A DNA stretch of 64,000 bases from Roseovarius sp. EL26 (GTDB lineage: Bacteria > Pseudomonadota > Alphaproteobacteria > Rhodobacterales > Rhodobacteraceae): positions 372,001 through 436,000 of the forward strand of contig NZ_OUMZ01000005.1 of assembly GCF_900327775.1 (NCBI RefSeq), given 5' to 3'. Shown piece by piece: positions 8,781-17,501 of this stretch; positions within the stretch are counted from its first letter, which is position 1; every line of letters starts with the position of its first letter. Position numbers and translations under genes: made by a program. Under the pieces are notes generated by a model. The model did not search any database. It saw only the letters and a program-made list of their open reading frames with translations, and had not been told where the DNA came from.

Positions 8781-9628
8781 TGCGATTGTTTTTGCTGACA
8801 TCGCTGACCATGGTGGCCTTTGCCGCAAATTCGGTTTTGAACCGGATGGCATTGGCGGATGGGGCCATTGATGCGGTAAGTTTTGGCGCGGTGCGCTTGC
8901 TGGCTGGGGCGTTGATGTTGGCGGTGTTGTGCATGATGTTGCGCGGTGGCTTGGTTCTACGTGGACCGGGGCGACTGCTGGGAACGCTGTCGTTGCTTTT
9001 GTATATTTTTGGGTTTTCGCTGGCCTATGACGGCTTGGATGCCGGGCTGGGGGCGCTCGTGCTGTTCGGTGTCGTGCAGATCACCATGTTTGCTGGCGCT
9101 TTGATGTTGCGTGAATTTGTGCCGGCACGTCGGTGGGTCGGTGCGGGCTTGGCGTGTGTCGGGCTGGCGTGGTTGCTGTGGCCCGGAAGCGGCGCGCAGA
9201 TCAGCCCATTGCATGGAGGGTTGATGGCGTTGGCCGGTTTTGGCTGGGGGTTGTATTCGCTGAACGGACGCCGGGGTGGGGATGCGTTGCAGGCGACGGC
9301 GGCGAATTTCATTTTAGCTACACCGGTGGGGGTGGTTTTGATGCTGGCGTCGCATGGCACGCAGGGCATTGTTGCGGCGTCATGGTCCGGGATTGCGCTG
9401 GCTGTTTTGTCGGGCGCTGTGACCTCCGGTATGGGCTATGCGCTATGGTACAGCGTCTTGCCCAAATTGCCCGCAGCGGTGGCGGCGGTGGCGCAGTTGA
9501 CGGTGCCGGTGATTGCCATGGTCGGGGGTATGTTGCTATTGTCCGAGGCATTGACGTGGCAGTTTGTGATTGCTGGTGCGCTTGTTCTGGGTGGCGTTGC
9601 GGTTTCAGTGCTGAAGCCCCGCGCCTAA
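8780..9628 (+). CDS. EamA/DMT family transporter
   Basis: 282 residues from the ATG at 8780, which overlaps the GNAT stop (TGATG), a sign of translational coupling; a GTG one codon earlier is also possible. About ten hydrophobic segments in two halves; begins with a signal-anchor-like segment and contains ANSVLNRMAL, the usual N-terminal EamA motif, and VAAVAQLTVPVIAMVGGMLL in the second half. Not a close copy of the DMT gene at 7382, so not a recent duplication. It converges on the Nudix gene and overlaps it by 4 bp. Confidence 0.87.
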   Translation: MRLFLLTSLTMVAFAANSVLNRMALADGAIDAVSFGAVRLLAGALMLAVLCMMLRGGLVLRGPGRLLGTLSLLLYIFGFSLAYDGLDAGLGALVLFGVVQITMFAGALMLREFVPARRWVGAGLACVGLAWLLWPGSGAQISPLHGGLMALAGFGWGLYSLNGRRGGDALQATAANFILATPVGVVLMLASHGTQGIVAASWSGIALAVLSGAVTSGMGYALWYSVLPKLPAAVAAVAQLTVPVIAMVGGMLLLSEALTWQFVIAGALVLGGVAVSVLKPRA

Positions 9629-10074
9629 GGCACGATCAGTTCCAGCGGATCGTAAACGACACTGTCTGAGAAGGCGACCGCAGGTAGGCTGTCGGGCTTG
9701 AAACGGATGGTTTCCAGATCAGTTTGAGAGAAGAACCTGCGGCGGTTGACGATCTGTTCGGGGTCCTGCCAATCCTCATCTAATGTACCGTCGGTGATTT
9801 GGCAGCGGAAATAGATATCAACCTGATGAAAGCCACGTTTGGGATCGTGAAACTCATTGACCAGACAGGGCTGACCGACGTCGATGGCCAGGCCGGTTTC
9901 CTCAAAAACTTCGCGTTTGAGGTTGTCGGGCAGGGAGGCGCCGGGGTCGACCCCACCCCCTGGGGCGCACCACAGGTCAGATTTCTGACCTGCGTAGGCG
10001 TTGACCAGAAGCAGTCGGCTATTTTCAACAATGATGGCGCGTACGGCCAGTCGGACAGGTTTATAGGTGGACAT
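9625..10074 (-). CDS. Nudix hydrolase family protein
   Basis: 149 residues. Nudix box at about residues 39-61: GGVDPGASLPDNLK then REVFEETGL. The REVFEETG helix with the metal-binding glutamates is intact, while the first glutamate of the GX5EX7REUXEEXGU pattern is alanine here. Nudix enzymes cleave nucleoside-diphosphate-linked substrates; the exact one cannot be told. It ends by overlapping the DMT gene by 4 bp (convergent) and is divergent from the lipase gene. Confidence 0.87.
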   Translation of the reverse strand: MSTYKPVRLAVRAIIVENSRLLLVNAYAGQKSDLWCAPGGGVDPGASLPDNLKREVFEETGLAIDVGQPCLVNEFHDPKRGFHQVDIYFRCQITDGTLDEDWQDPEQIVNRRRFFSQTDLETIRFKPDSLPAVAFSDSVVYDPLELIVP

Positions 10075-10136
10075 GACCCCTCGTCACTTTGGTTGAGGGG
10101 TTTTGTAACGCGCGCTTTGGGCCTATCTCAAGAGAT

Positions 10137-10859
10137 ATGAGACATTGTTTGATTTTACTGAGTATTTTGTGTCCGGCATCCGCCGTTGCGGACTGTGCCG
10201 TGTTGTTGCACGGGCTGGCGCGCACGGATGCGTCGTTTTTGGTGATGCAACAGGTGTTGGAGCTTGATGGTTACACCGTAATTTCGCCCAAATATCCATC
10301 AACAAAAGAGCATATCGAGGAACTGGCCGACACAACCCTGCCAGCGGCGATTAAGTCTTGTGGACAGGATCGCGTGGATTTTGTCACCCATTCGATGGGG
10401 GGCATCTTGCTGCGCGAATGGTTGCGCGATCACAGGCCCGAAAATCTGGGCCGAGTGGTGATGCTGGGGCCACCCAACCATGGATCGGAAGTGGTGGACG
10501 AACTGGGCGGCAATGAACTTTTTCAATGGATGAATGGCCCGGCTGGGGGGGAACTGGTCACAGGCCCTGAAGGGATACCTGCGCAATTGCCACCTGTGGA
10601 CTTTGAATTGGGGGTGATTGCGGGCACGCGGTCGCTTAATCCCTATTTCTCGACCATCATCGAAGGACCGGATGATGGCAAAGTTTCGGTTGCATCGACG
10701 CGTGTGGACGGTATGAGCGATCATATCACCCTTCCGGTCACACATACCTTTATGATGAACAACCCAATGGTTATCGCACAAACAAAGCAATTTCTGAGGA
10801 CAGGCCAGTTCAACCCGGAGCTGGAACTGACGGATCTTTTCTGGGGCAGCGAAGATTGA
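10137..10859 (+). CDS. Secreted alpha/beta hydrolase (lipase/esterase-like)
   Basis: 240 residues from the ATG at 10137, which opens a signal peptide ([18 protein letters not shown]); longer frames upstream have none. After the signal comes [13 protein letters not shown], the oxyanion-hole HG motif of alpha/beta hydrolases, then [14 protein letters not shown], where S is the nucleophile in a T/GxSxG elbow at about residue 92, an aspartate candidate in DDGKVS and the histidine candidate in LPVTHTFMM near 205. Likely periplasmic or exported esterase; substrate unknown. Its stop overlaps the phnM start (TGATG). Confidence 0.8.
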   Translation: MRHCLILLSILCPASAVADCAVLLHGLARTDASFLVMQQVLELDGYTVISPKYPSTKEHIEELADTTLPAAIKSCGQDRVDFVTHSMGGILLREWLRDHRPENLGRVVMLGPPNHGSEVVDELGGNELFQWMNGPAGGELVTGPEGIPAQLPPVDFELGVIAGTRSLNPYFSTIIEGPDDGKVSVASTRVDGMSDHITLPVTHTFMMNNPMVIAQTKQFLRTGQFNPELELTDLFWGSED

Positions 10860-12004
10860 TGCTGCCCGATTTGCGATTAATCGGTGCGCAAGCCCTGACG
10901 CCTGACGGCTATGGCGTGCAACCTGTTTGTCTATCGCAGGGGCGGGTTGTTGAAGACAGGTCTGCACGCGAGGTGGATCTGAGCGGCTATCTGGTTTTGC
11001 CAGGTATGGTCGATGCGCATGGCGATGGGTTTGAAAAACATCTGGCACCGCGTCGCGGCGCAATGAAGGATATGGGCCTGGGGGTCGTGGCCGCCGAGGC
11101 GGAACTGGCGGCCAATGGCATTTCCACCGCGACACTGGCGCAGTTCTACAGTTGGGAAGGCGGAATGCGCGGCCCTGAGTTTGCCGAGCGAGTGTTTTCG
11201 GCGCTGCAAGATGTGCAGCCGCGTCTTGCCACCGATCTGCGCACGCAGTTGCGGTTTGAGACGCCGATGCTGGATGATTATGATGCAGTGCGTGACATGG
11301 TGGAGCGGTTTGCCATCCCCTATGTGGTATTCAATGACCACCTGCAGCATGATGTTCTGGAAAAGGGCAAACGCCCCAAACGCCTGACGGGTCAGGCGCT
11401 GAGGATTGGCCAAAACCCCGAGAAATATCTGGCCTATATGCAGGCGCTGCATGCGCGGATGGATGAGGTGCCGCTGGCGCTGGAAATTTTGGCGGATCAG
11501 CTGTGCGACATGGGCGTGCGCTTGGGCAGCCACGATGACCGGACGCAGGCACAGCGCCAAGGCTGGCATGCGATGGGCGTGCATATCGCTGAATTCCCGG
11601 AAACGGTTGAAGCGGCAGAGGCGGCACGTGCATCGGGCGATGCTGTGGTGATGGGCGCGCCAAATGTGGTGCGGGGCAGTTCGCACAATGGTAACGCCAG
11701 CGCGCTGGATCTGATCACCATGGGGCTGTGTGACGGGTTGGCATCCGATTACCACTATCCGTCGATGCGGCGGGCAGCGTTCTTTTTGGCTGAAGCGGGC
11801 GTTTTGGATTTCGCCGGAGCCTGGGGGCTGATCTCAAGTGGGCCGGCAAAGGTGCTGGGGTTGGAAGATCGAGGGGAGCTGGCCGTAGGGCGACGCGCCG
11901 ATCTGGTCATTCTGGATGCAGAGAGCCGCGATGTCTGCGCCACGATCTCAGGCGGCAAAGTCAGCCATATGCGCGGCGAGGTCGCGCGGCGGTTTATTGG
12001 GTAG
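10859..12004 (+). CDS. phnM: Alpha-D-ribose 1-methylphosphonate 5-triphosphate diphosphatase
   Basis: Amidohydrolase-superfamily enzyme of the C-P lyase pathway that removes pyrophosphate from the phosphonate-ribose-triphosphate intermediate. 381 residues from the ATG at 10859, normal for PhnM. Metal-site and family motifs: MVDAHGDGFEKHLAPRRG (about residues 50-67), VFNDHLQHDV, LGSHDDRT, VMGAPNVVRGSSHNGN and LASDYHYPSM. The rest of the phn cluster (phnGHIJKLN) is not in the window; instead the gene is coupled to an exported hydrolase. A different but related substrate is possible. Confidence 0.85.
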   Translation: MLPDLRLIGAQALTPDGYGVQPVCLSQGRVVEDRSAREVDLSGYLVLPGMVDAHGDGFEKHLAPRRGAMKDMGLGVVAAEAELAANGISTATLAQFYSWEGGMRGPEFAERVFSALQDVQPRLATDLRTQLRFETPMLDDYDAVRDMVERFAIPYVVFNDHLQHDVLEKGKRPKRLTGQALRIGQNPEKYLAYMQALHARMDEVPLALEILADQLCDMGVRLGSHDDRTQAQRQGWHAMGVHIAEFPETVEAAEAARASGDAVVMGAPNVVRGSSHNGNASALDLITMGLCDGLASDYHYPSMRRAAFFLAEAGVLDFAGAWGLISSGPAKVLGLEDRGELAVGRRADLVILDAESRDVCATISGGKVSHMRGEVARRFIG

Positions 12005-12018
12005 TGCGGTCGGCCCTA

Positions 12019-12513
12019 TTAGTGTGGGAACATGCTGATGGCATGTGGGTGTTCGAACACATGTGAGATTTCGGGCACTTCGTCATTGGTTCTGGCATGC
12101 CGTTCATAGGTTTTGACCCCGGCGGGAATGATTGTGCCTTTCTGGGCGACGCCTAGAAAAATATGTTTGGTCTCATCTGGGGCGACATTGTACCAATTGG
12201 GGTCATCAAAAGTGCCCGCATAGATGCCAACCGCATCAGGAAAGCGTTCAAACGACAGGTGAATCTTGGTGCCGCAGTCTTCGCAGAAATGAACAAAGAC
12301 CGACTTGCCGCTGCCCTCGGAGACGTGTGCATAGGTCCTGAGCGTGCCTTCAAGGATGCTCAGGTTGGATTTCGCAAATATCGGTTCAACCATATACGCG
12401 CCACCGGTTGCCCGTTGGCAAAACTTGCAGTGGCAGACTGTCAAATGTGTGGGAGGAGCAGAGACCTGGTATCTGATTTTTGAACACAGGCAGCCGCCTT
12501 CGGCAATGGTCAT
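12019..12513 (-). CDS. GFA family (glutathione-dependent formaldehyde-activating enzyme-like / CENP-V) zinc protein
   Basis: 164 residues. The zinc-binding cysteine pattern of the family is complete: GGCLCSKIRY near the start, VCHCKFCQRATGG around residue 27 and HFCEDCGTKIHL around 75. Family members include an enzyme said to condense formaldehyde with glutathione, but most are uncharacterised, so no reaction should be assigned. Convergent with phnM (14 bp gap). Upstream begins an AT-rich region with no gene for about 200 bp. Confidence 0.85.
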   Translation of the reverse strand: MTIAEGGCLCSKIRYQVSAPPTHLTVCHCKFCQRATGGAYMVEPIFAKSNLSILEGTLRTYAHVSEGSGKSVFVHFCEDCGTKIHLSFERFPDAVGIYAGTFDDPNWYNVAPDETKHIFLGVAQKGTIIPAGVKTYERHARTNDEVPEISHVFEHPHAISMFPH

Positions 12514-12718
12514 TGGTTTAATCCGGCGTGATTAATGTGCAATTTAATGCGTTGAGGATACCACATTTCTAACCAAGCGGCAAAAGAGCCTGACAGCTAC
12601 CCGTGTTAGCCTGCTTAGTGGATGAAACGGTCATTGGTGTTCTTTAGTGGCCAAAATTGCTTCGCTCCCATCAAGTATATTTGGCCATACGCCAAACCAG
12701 ATGTCTGATCACAACAAA

Positions 12719-13348
12719 CTAGCCTTGAGAGAATTCCTTTGCCAATTCGTCGAGCTTAGACATAGCCAAATGGGCGAACTTCGTGGGTGTTTTAGAAACA
12801 ATCGTGTTCCCTCCAATCATTGTGGGAACAGGATACTCCTTACCCTTCTCTTCATTATATACAGGCGCCAAAAGAACATCGGCAGCATGTTCAGTAATCG
12901 AGACTGCCTCGCAACCAGCTTTTTCAGTCACTCTGCCCTGTTGAACGTTCAAATATAGTTGATCAATTGGTTGGCTGTTAAAGTTACAATTTGTGATAAT
13001 GACATTGCCATTTTTGATATCCATGACACCTGCCACATCAACCAAAGGATCTTCAAATTTTGCAAAGGGTTTTAGGCCATGTTCGACACAATTTCGTGCC
13101 TCTCGCAAATACAATAATCCTTCATCGTCTTTTGTTGAAGCATTCTTTAATTTGTTCGCCCAAGGTCTTAGATTGGGATCAAGCTTGCCATAGCCAATCA
13201 TTTTTCCAATCGCTTTAGAAAAGCTGCCTAAAAAATCCTCCCATGCATCGCGTAGAGTCTGAGCCGTATCCGCCGCTTCGATATGGCCATAATTTTGTCT
13301 AGTACGTTCAACATAATATCTAACTTCTTCTAACTCTTCATGCAGCAT
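12719..13348 (-). CDS. HEPN-motif protein of unknown function in an AT-rich island
   Basis: 209 residues with AAGGAA six bases before the ATG. I do not recognise a named family. The N-terminal 110 residues read as amphipathic helices (EELEEVRYYVERTRQNY, QTLRDAWEDFLGSFSKAIGK) ending in YLREARNCVEHG, which fits the R-x4-H signature (RN...H) of HEPN domains, many of which are RNases or partners of nucleotidyltransferases in toxin-antitoxin and defence systems. The C-terminal half looks like beta strands. Base composition is unlike its neighbours: 60-base lines counted by hand at 12961 and 13081 are 30% and 40% G+C, against 58% at 24361. Probably horizontally acquired (inference). No MNT or antitoxin partner is visible. 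Confidence 0.6.
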   Translation of the reverse strand: MLHEELEEVRYYVERTRQNYGHIEAADTAQTLRDAWEDFLGSFSKAIGKMIGYGKLDPNLRPWANKLKNASTKDDEGLLYLREARNCVEHGLKPFAKFEDPLVDVAGVMDIKNGNVIITNCNFNSQPIDQLYLNVQQGRVTEKAGCEAVSITEHAADVLLAPVYNEEKGKEYPVPTMIGGNTIVSKTPTKFAHLAMSKLDELAKEFSQG

Positions 13349-13846
13349 CCTATTCCTTCCTAAAATTCCAATTGATAACTATCAGAAGTAACTCACACTA
13401 TGATAGGTAGTGATCAGCATACAGCCATGCAATTCTAGAGTGCCTTTAAGGGTGAATTTTAGAACTTTGGATTTCAAGGATGAGACGATTTGAAAAGATT
13501 CGTGTTTGGCTTGCGCGGCTTTGATTGATGAACCGCAACTTAAAGCTATCGAGGGTGGAGGGGTGCTTACGTATGGTCACCAAACTGGTGCAAATGAGGT
13601 CAGAAATTCCAGCCGATCAGCCTATGTTCGGATGGAACCCGAGATGCCCCCAGACAAAAGAAATTCTGGAACTCAACTTTACAGGTTTTGTAAGTAAGTA
13701 GAGCTTAACGCAGGATTTCGTCCATATCCGAAACTGCCCGCATTCTGAAGGTCAAGTGGAGACAGCTTTGAAAAAGCGCCCGCCCATGAGGCGCCCGGGG
13801 CGCTGCGCGCCTTGATTCCGGGCAAGGTGTATGTTCGGTAAGCGAT
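13349..13846. other. Gene-poor gap between the HEPN-motif gene and purK
   Basis: About 500 bp without a convincing gene. The part near the HEPN gene is AT-rich. Two short overlapping + frames exist (13506-13697, 63 codons; 13573-13701, 42 codons), neither with a recognisable motif or a good ribosome site. A GC-rich stretch at about 13774-13815 resembles surrounding coding DNA and may be the worn end of a lost gene. No repeat or attachment-site pair was noticed. Confidence 0.4.
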
Positions 13847-14914
13847 TTACTTGCTGATCCGGTTCACGTGGCCCATCTTGCGGCCGGGTTTGGCCTCGGC
13901 TTTGCCGTAGAGGTGGATTGATGTGCCTGCCTCAGCGGCAATTTCTGGAATGCGGTCAACATCATCGCCGATCAGATTTTCCATCACCACATCCGCATAG
14001 CGGCTGCCATCCCCCAGCGGCCAACCTGCGACGGCGCGGATGTGTTGCTCGAACTGGTCCACGGCACAGCCTTGCTGCGTCCAGTGGCCGGAATTGTGCA
14101 CGCGCGGGGCGATCTCGTTCACGATCAGGCCTTGCGGGGTGACGAACAGTTCCACGCCCATGACGCCGACATAGTCGAGCGCATTGAGGATCTGACCGGC
14201 CAAAATAACCGCCTCAGTCCGTTGTGAAATGTTCAGCCGGGCCGGGATGGTGGTGGTGTGCAAGATGCCATCGCGGTGGACGTTTTCACCGGGGTCGAAA
14301 CAGGCAACCTGACCATCCGCGTTGCGCGCGCCAATCACAGAGACTTCGTGGCTGAAATTGACAAACCCTTCGAGCACAGATGGCGCACCTGCCATATCAG
14401 CAAGGGCTTTGTCCGCCTCTTCCGGGGCCATGATCCGGGACTGTCCCTTGCCATCATAACCAAAGCGGCGGGTTTTCAGAATGCCGGGCGTGCCGACCGA
14501 CAGCAGAGCGGCATCAAGGCTGGCCTTGTCATCAACGGCAGCATATGGCGCGGTTTTCAGGCCGAGACCCGTTAGGAAATCTTTTTCCGTGATGCGGTCC
14601 TGGCTGACGCGCAGCGCCTCGCGCCCCGGCCGGACCGGGCGCAGAGCTTCGAGGATATCCAGTGCAGTGGTCGGGATGTTTTCAAATTCATAGGTGATGA
14701 CATCGACGGACTGGGCAAAGGCCTTGAGCGCGGCCTCATCCTCATACCCGGCGGTGGTGACAGCATCGGCCACCTGACCGGCAGGTGGGTTTGCGCCGGG
14801 TTCAAAGATATGGGTTTTCAAACCCAGACGGGACGCCGCAACCGAGAGCATACGGCCCAGTTGACCGCCACCCAAAATTCCGATGGTCGCGCCTTGTGGC
14901 AGTGCGTCAGTCAT
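13847..14914 (-). CDS. purK: 5-(carboxyamino)imidazole ribonucleotide synthase
   Basis: ATP-dependent carboxylation of aminoimidazole ribonucleotide with bicarbonate, giving N5-CAIR in purine synthesis. 355 residues from the ATG at 14914, which overlaps the end of purE. ATP-grasp fold: N-terminal [21 protein letters not shown], substrate/ATP parts [10 protein letters not shown] near residue 150, [16 protein letters not shown] near 185 and the metal-site segment [15 protein letters not shown] near 265. Together with purE it forms the usual bacterial pair; overlap suggests coupled translation. Confidence 0.96.
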   Translation of the reverse strand: MTDALPQGATIGILGGGQLGRMLSVAASRLGLKTHIFEPGANPPAGQVADAVTTAGYEDEAALKAFAQSVDVITYEFENIPTTALDILEALRPVRPGREALRVSQDRITEKDFLTGLGLKTAPYAAVDDKASLDAALLSVGTPGILKTRRFGYDGKGQSRIMAPEEADKALADMAGAPSVLEGFVNFSHEVSVIGARNADGQVACFDPGENVHRDGILHTTTIPARLNISQRTEAVILAGQILNALDYVGVMGVELFVTPQGLIVNEIAPRVHNSGHWTQQGCAVDQFEQHIRAVAGWPLGDGSRYADVVMENLIGDDVDRIPEIAAEAGTSIHLYGKAEAKPGRKMGHVNRISK

Positions 14915-15395
14915 CTTGTGGCTCCTGCGGGATTGAGGCGGAGAGGGCGGCGCGCCAAGCGTCGAGCCGTTCCGCGAGGGCTGCGTCCTCATTAGCGAGA
15001 ATGCCCGCAGCCATCAGGCCCGCATTGGCCGCACCGGCGGCACCGATGGCCATGGTGGCGACCGGGTAGCCCTTGGGCATTTGCACAATGGAATAGAGGC
15101 TGTCGACCCCGCTGAGCGCCTTGGTCTGGACGGGGACGCCCACAACTGGCACGCGGGTTTTCGAGGACACCATGCCGGGGAGGTGAGCGGCACCGCCTGC
15201 GCCTGCGATGATCACCTTTAGGCCGCGTTCTACGGCAGTTTTGCCGTAGTCCCACAGCCGGTCTGGTGTGCGGTGCGCCGAGACGATTTTGGCCTCATAG
15301 GCCACGCCCAGTTCATCCAATATGTTGGCGGCTTCTTTCATTGTCGGCCAGTCTGACTGACTGCCCATGATGATGCCTACGATGACCTTTGACAT
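14907..15395 (-). CDS. purE: N5-carboxyaminoimidazole ribonucleotide mutase
   Basis: Moves the carboxyl group of N5-CAIR to carbon 4, giving CAIR for purine synthesis. 162 residues from the ATG at 15395 with GAGGAGG upstream. Family motifs: [13 protein letters not shown] at residues 7-19, [14 protein letters not shown] at about 38-51 with the catalytic histidine, [14 protein letters not shown] near 65 and [18 protein letters not shown] near 90. Overlaps purK by 8 bp. Confidence 0.96.
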   Translation of the reverse strand: MSKVIVGIIMGSQSDWPTMKEAANILDELGVAYEAKIVSAHRTPDRLWDYGKTAVERGLKVIIAGAGGAAHLPGMVSSKTRVPVVGVPVQTKALSGVDSLYSIVQMPKGYPVATMAIGAAGAANAGLMAAGILANEDAALAERLDAWRAALSASIPQEPQDD

Positions 15396-15441
15396 ATTGC
15401 GCCCCTCCTCGTGAAGCGCGCAATATACGCAGCTTGATCCG

Positions 15442-15666
15442 CTATGCAATGATATCCGGGATTAGACGGTCCTGGATGAAGGCAATGCGATCTTTCAGTC
15501 GCAGTTTCTGCTGCTTCAGGCGTTTGATTGTCAGAGGATCGGCCGTGCCTTTTTCCTGCAGGGCGGAGATCGCTTCGTCCAGATCGCGGTGCTGGTGGCT
15601 GTATTCGATCAGTTCATAGCGCAGCACATCGTCGGATTTCATCGACAGATCACGATAGACATTCAT
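15442..15666 (-). CDS. YdcH family (DUF465) small protein
   Basis: 74 residues, AAAGGAA upstream of the ATG at 15666. The sequence is one charged helical hairpin: [15 protein letters not shown] then [19 protein letters not shown], the pattern of the YdcH/DUF465 family. Function unknown; the family is common in proteobacteria and probably folds as an alpha-hairpin or coiled coil. It lies upstream of purE on the same strand with 46 bp between, and divergent from hsp20. Confidence 0.85.
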   Translation of the reverse strand: MNVYRDLSMKSDDVLRYELIEYSHQHRDLDEAISALQEKGTADPLTIKRLKQQKLRLKDRIAFIQDRLIPDIIA

Positions 15667-15730
15667 ATTTTCGCGATTCCTTTGCCTGTTTGGTGGCTAG
15701 AATACTGATATTCCTCAATTTCGCAAAGCC

Positions 15731-15759
15731 CTTGCGCCCGATGCCGCAAAGCCCCATAT
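15731..15759 (+). promoter_or_regulatory. Heat-shock (RpoH, sigma-32) type promoter of hsp20
   Basis: CTTGCG (15731-15736), 15 bases, then CCCCATAT (15752-15759) closely matches the sigma-32 consensus CTTGAA-N13-17-CCCCATnT. It would start transcription about 60 bases before the hsp20 start at 15827, consistent with a heat-shock gene. Confidence 0.65.
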
Positions 15760-15826
15760 TTCAGGGGTGGTTGCCAAAATGGGACCATGAAAAACGGACT
15801 GTCGCTTTACATAGAAGGGCGTGTCG

Positions 15827-16240
15827 ATGACGAAAGTATCTTTGGGGTCACACCCATATATGTTGGGTTTTGAGCAACTTGAGCGTCTTTTAGAACGTTC
15901 GGCCAAGTCGGGTAACGAAGGTTATCCCCCCTTTAATATAGAGCAAACTTCGGAAAATTCATATCGCATCACCTTGGCCGTGGCCGGTTTTGCCGAAGAG
16001 GATCTGGTTCTCACAGTCGAAGATCGCCAACTTGTGATTCGCGGCCGACAAAGAGATGACGTCGATCAACGCGTTTACCTGCACCGGGGAATCGCGGCGC
16101 GGCAATTTCAGCGGTCATTTGTTTTGGCCGACGGGGTTGAGGTCGGGGATGCCAATATGGAGAACGGATTGCTGCATGTTGATCTGACGCGCGCGCAGCC
16201 CGAAACTGTGGTGCAACGTATAAAAATAAATAAAGGCTGA
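15827..16240 (+). CDS. Hsp20/IbpA family small heat shock protein
   Basis: 137 residues from the ATG at 15827 (AGAAGGG seven bases upstream; a GTG two codons earlier is possible). Alpha-crystallin domain from about residue 33 to 125: PPFNIEQTSENSYRITLAVA, then GFAEEDLVLTVEDRQLVIRG and VYLHRGIAARQFQRSF, the A-x-x-x-F-R-type signature. ATP-independent holdase that binds unfolding proteins and passes them to DnaK/ClpB (family knowledge). Preceded by a sigma-32-like promoter and followed after 4 bp by a DUF1150 gene, a pairing usual in alphaproteobacteria. Confidence 0.93.
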   Translation: MTKVSLGSHPYMLGFEQLERLLERSAKSGNEGYPPFNIEQTSENSYRITLAVAGFAEEDLVLTVEDRQLVIRGRQRDDVDQRVYLHRGIAARQFQRSFVLADGVEVGDANMENGLLHVDLTRAQPETVVQRIKINKG

Positions 16241-16244
16241 GCAG

Positions 16245-16472
16245 ATGAATACAGAATTTGATTTTGGCGCCGAAGGTGAAAGCGGAATCGCTTATGTTCG
16301 CGCGGTCAAAGTAGACGACCTGCCCGAGGATATGCGCGAACAGGCCGAAGGTCAGGACACGCTTTATGCGTTGCACGCCGCTGATGGTGAGCGTCTGGCC
16401 GTGGTGCGTGATCGGGCGCTGGCCTTTGTGTTGGCACGCCAGAACAACATGGAGCCGGTGGCGGTTCACTAA
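16245..16472 (+). CDS. DUF1150 family small protein
   Basis: 75 residues, starting 4 bp after the hsp20 stop. Contains IAYVRAVKVDDLPEDMREQA and ERLAVVRDRALAFVLARQN, typical of DUF1150. Function unknown; its constant position behind Hsp20 in alphaproteobacteria suggests a role in the heat-shock response. The C-terminal phrase VLARQNNMEPVAVH is the family's usual ending. Confidence 0.9.
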   Translation: MNTEFDFGAEGESGIAYVRAVKVDDLPEDMREQAEGQDTLYALHAADGERLAVVRDRALAFVLARQNNMEPVAVH

Positions 16473-16488
16473 CCATCCGGGGTGCCAG

Positions 16489-17376
16489 ATGCCTACTTAT
16501 CCTGTTGATTGGGTCGATGCCTTTGCCGATCAGCCGTTTGGCGGCAATGGGTGCGCGGTGGTGCATGATGGCGGTGTGACCTATACTGAAACCTGCCTGA
16601 AGTTTGTGCGTGAGACGTCGCTGGTGGAATGCACCTTTGTTGGGCCATCTGATGTGGCTGATGTAAACGTACGCTATTTTCTGGCCAGCCGCGAAATTCC
16701 GTTTGCGGGGCATCCGACAATTGCCACGGTGGTGTCGCTCTTGCATCGCGGTGTGGTGAGTGGGGATCATCTGACGCTGGAAACCGGGGCAGGGATTGTG
16801 CCGATTGAGATTGACCGCTCTGGCGGCGGTACGCCGGTGATTTCGATGACGCAGGTCGCACCAGAGTTTGGCGCTGAGATCCCGGTCGAGGAAGTGGCGA
16901 GGATTGGCCGGATTGCCCCAGAGGATATCGTCGGCCAGCCGCAGATGGTGTCAACCGGCCTGCCATTTTGTATTACCGTACTGAAAGATCACGAAGCCCT
17001 GCGCCGGGTGAACCTTGATAGCGAGGCACTGGCGGAGATGGCGCAGCGCTTGGGCTATAGCGGAACTGATATGTTGGAGCCGTTCTGGGTCACCTTAGAA
17101 GGCATAAGCGATGCGGGCGATACCTTCTCTCGGTTGCTGTTGGCGCCGCCCAGCCCGCCTGAAGACCCGTTTACCGGTTCAGCCACCGGCGCGATGGCGT
17201 CGTATCTTTGGCGACATAGCCTGATTGATCAGCCCGCATTTATTGCAGAGCAGGGCCATTGGCTGGGTCGCCCGGGGCAAGCGCAAGTCCGCGTACACGG
17301 CCCCTCAGATGCCATCACCGGCGTGTCTGTCGCAGGGCAGGGCTGGTTGTTGATGTCAGGTGATCTGCATCTGTAA
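16489..17376 (+). CDS. PhzF family isomerase/epimerase-like protein
   Basis: 295 residues from the ATG at 16489; the frame extends upstream but overlaps DUF1150. Two similar halves as in PhzF/DAP-epimerase folds. N-terminal DAFADQPFGGNGCAVV, the catalytic glutamate region SLVECTFV near residue 47, REIPFAGHPTIATV near 67 and DPFTGSATGAMASYLW near 225 match the family, although the usual GNP is GNG here. The family includes PhzF (phenazine synthesis) but most bacterial members have unknown substrates; no phenazine genes are nearby. Confidence 0.88.
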   Translation: MPTYPVDWVDAFADQPFGGNGCAVVHDGGVTYTETCLKFVRETSLVECTFVGPSDVADVNVRYFLASREIPFAGHPTIATVVSLLHRGVVSGDHLTLETGAGIVPIEIDRSGGGTPVISMTQVAPEFGAEIPVEEVARIGRIAPEDIVGQPQMVSTGLPFCITVLKDHEALRRVNLDSEALAEMAQRLGYSGTDMLEPFWVTLEGISDAGDTFSRLLLAPPSPPEDPFTGSATGAMASYLWRHSLIDQPAFIAEQGHWLGRPGQAQVRVHGPSDAITGVSVAGQGWLLMSGDLHL

Positions 17377-17501
17377 GCAAAAAGGCTTCCCTTGATTGTT
17401 TTTGTAATCTCGGACCTTTCTTTGAATTGAACAAATTTAATAGGTGTGCGCTGAGAATGTCTGCTCCGAGCTCACAATGATCGATGCTGCACTCGGCATG
17501 A

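Noticed and set aside
10931..11755. A 274-codon - strand frame inside phnM
   Set aside because: Shadow frame of phnM, rich in His, Gln and Arg as expected for the complement of a GC-biased gene.
13506..13701. Two short + frames (63 and 42 codons) in the gap before purK
   Set aside because: No ribosome site, no motif, and the two overlap in different frames; kept only as a note in the gap entry.
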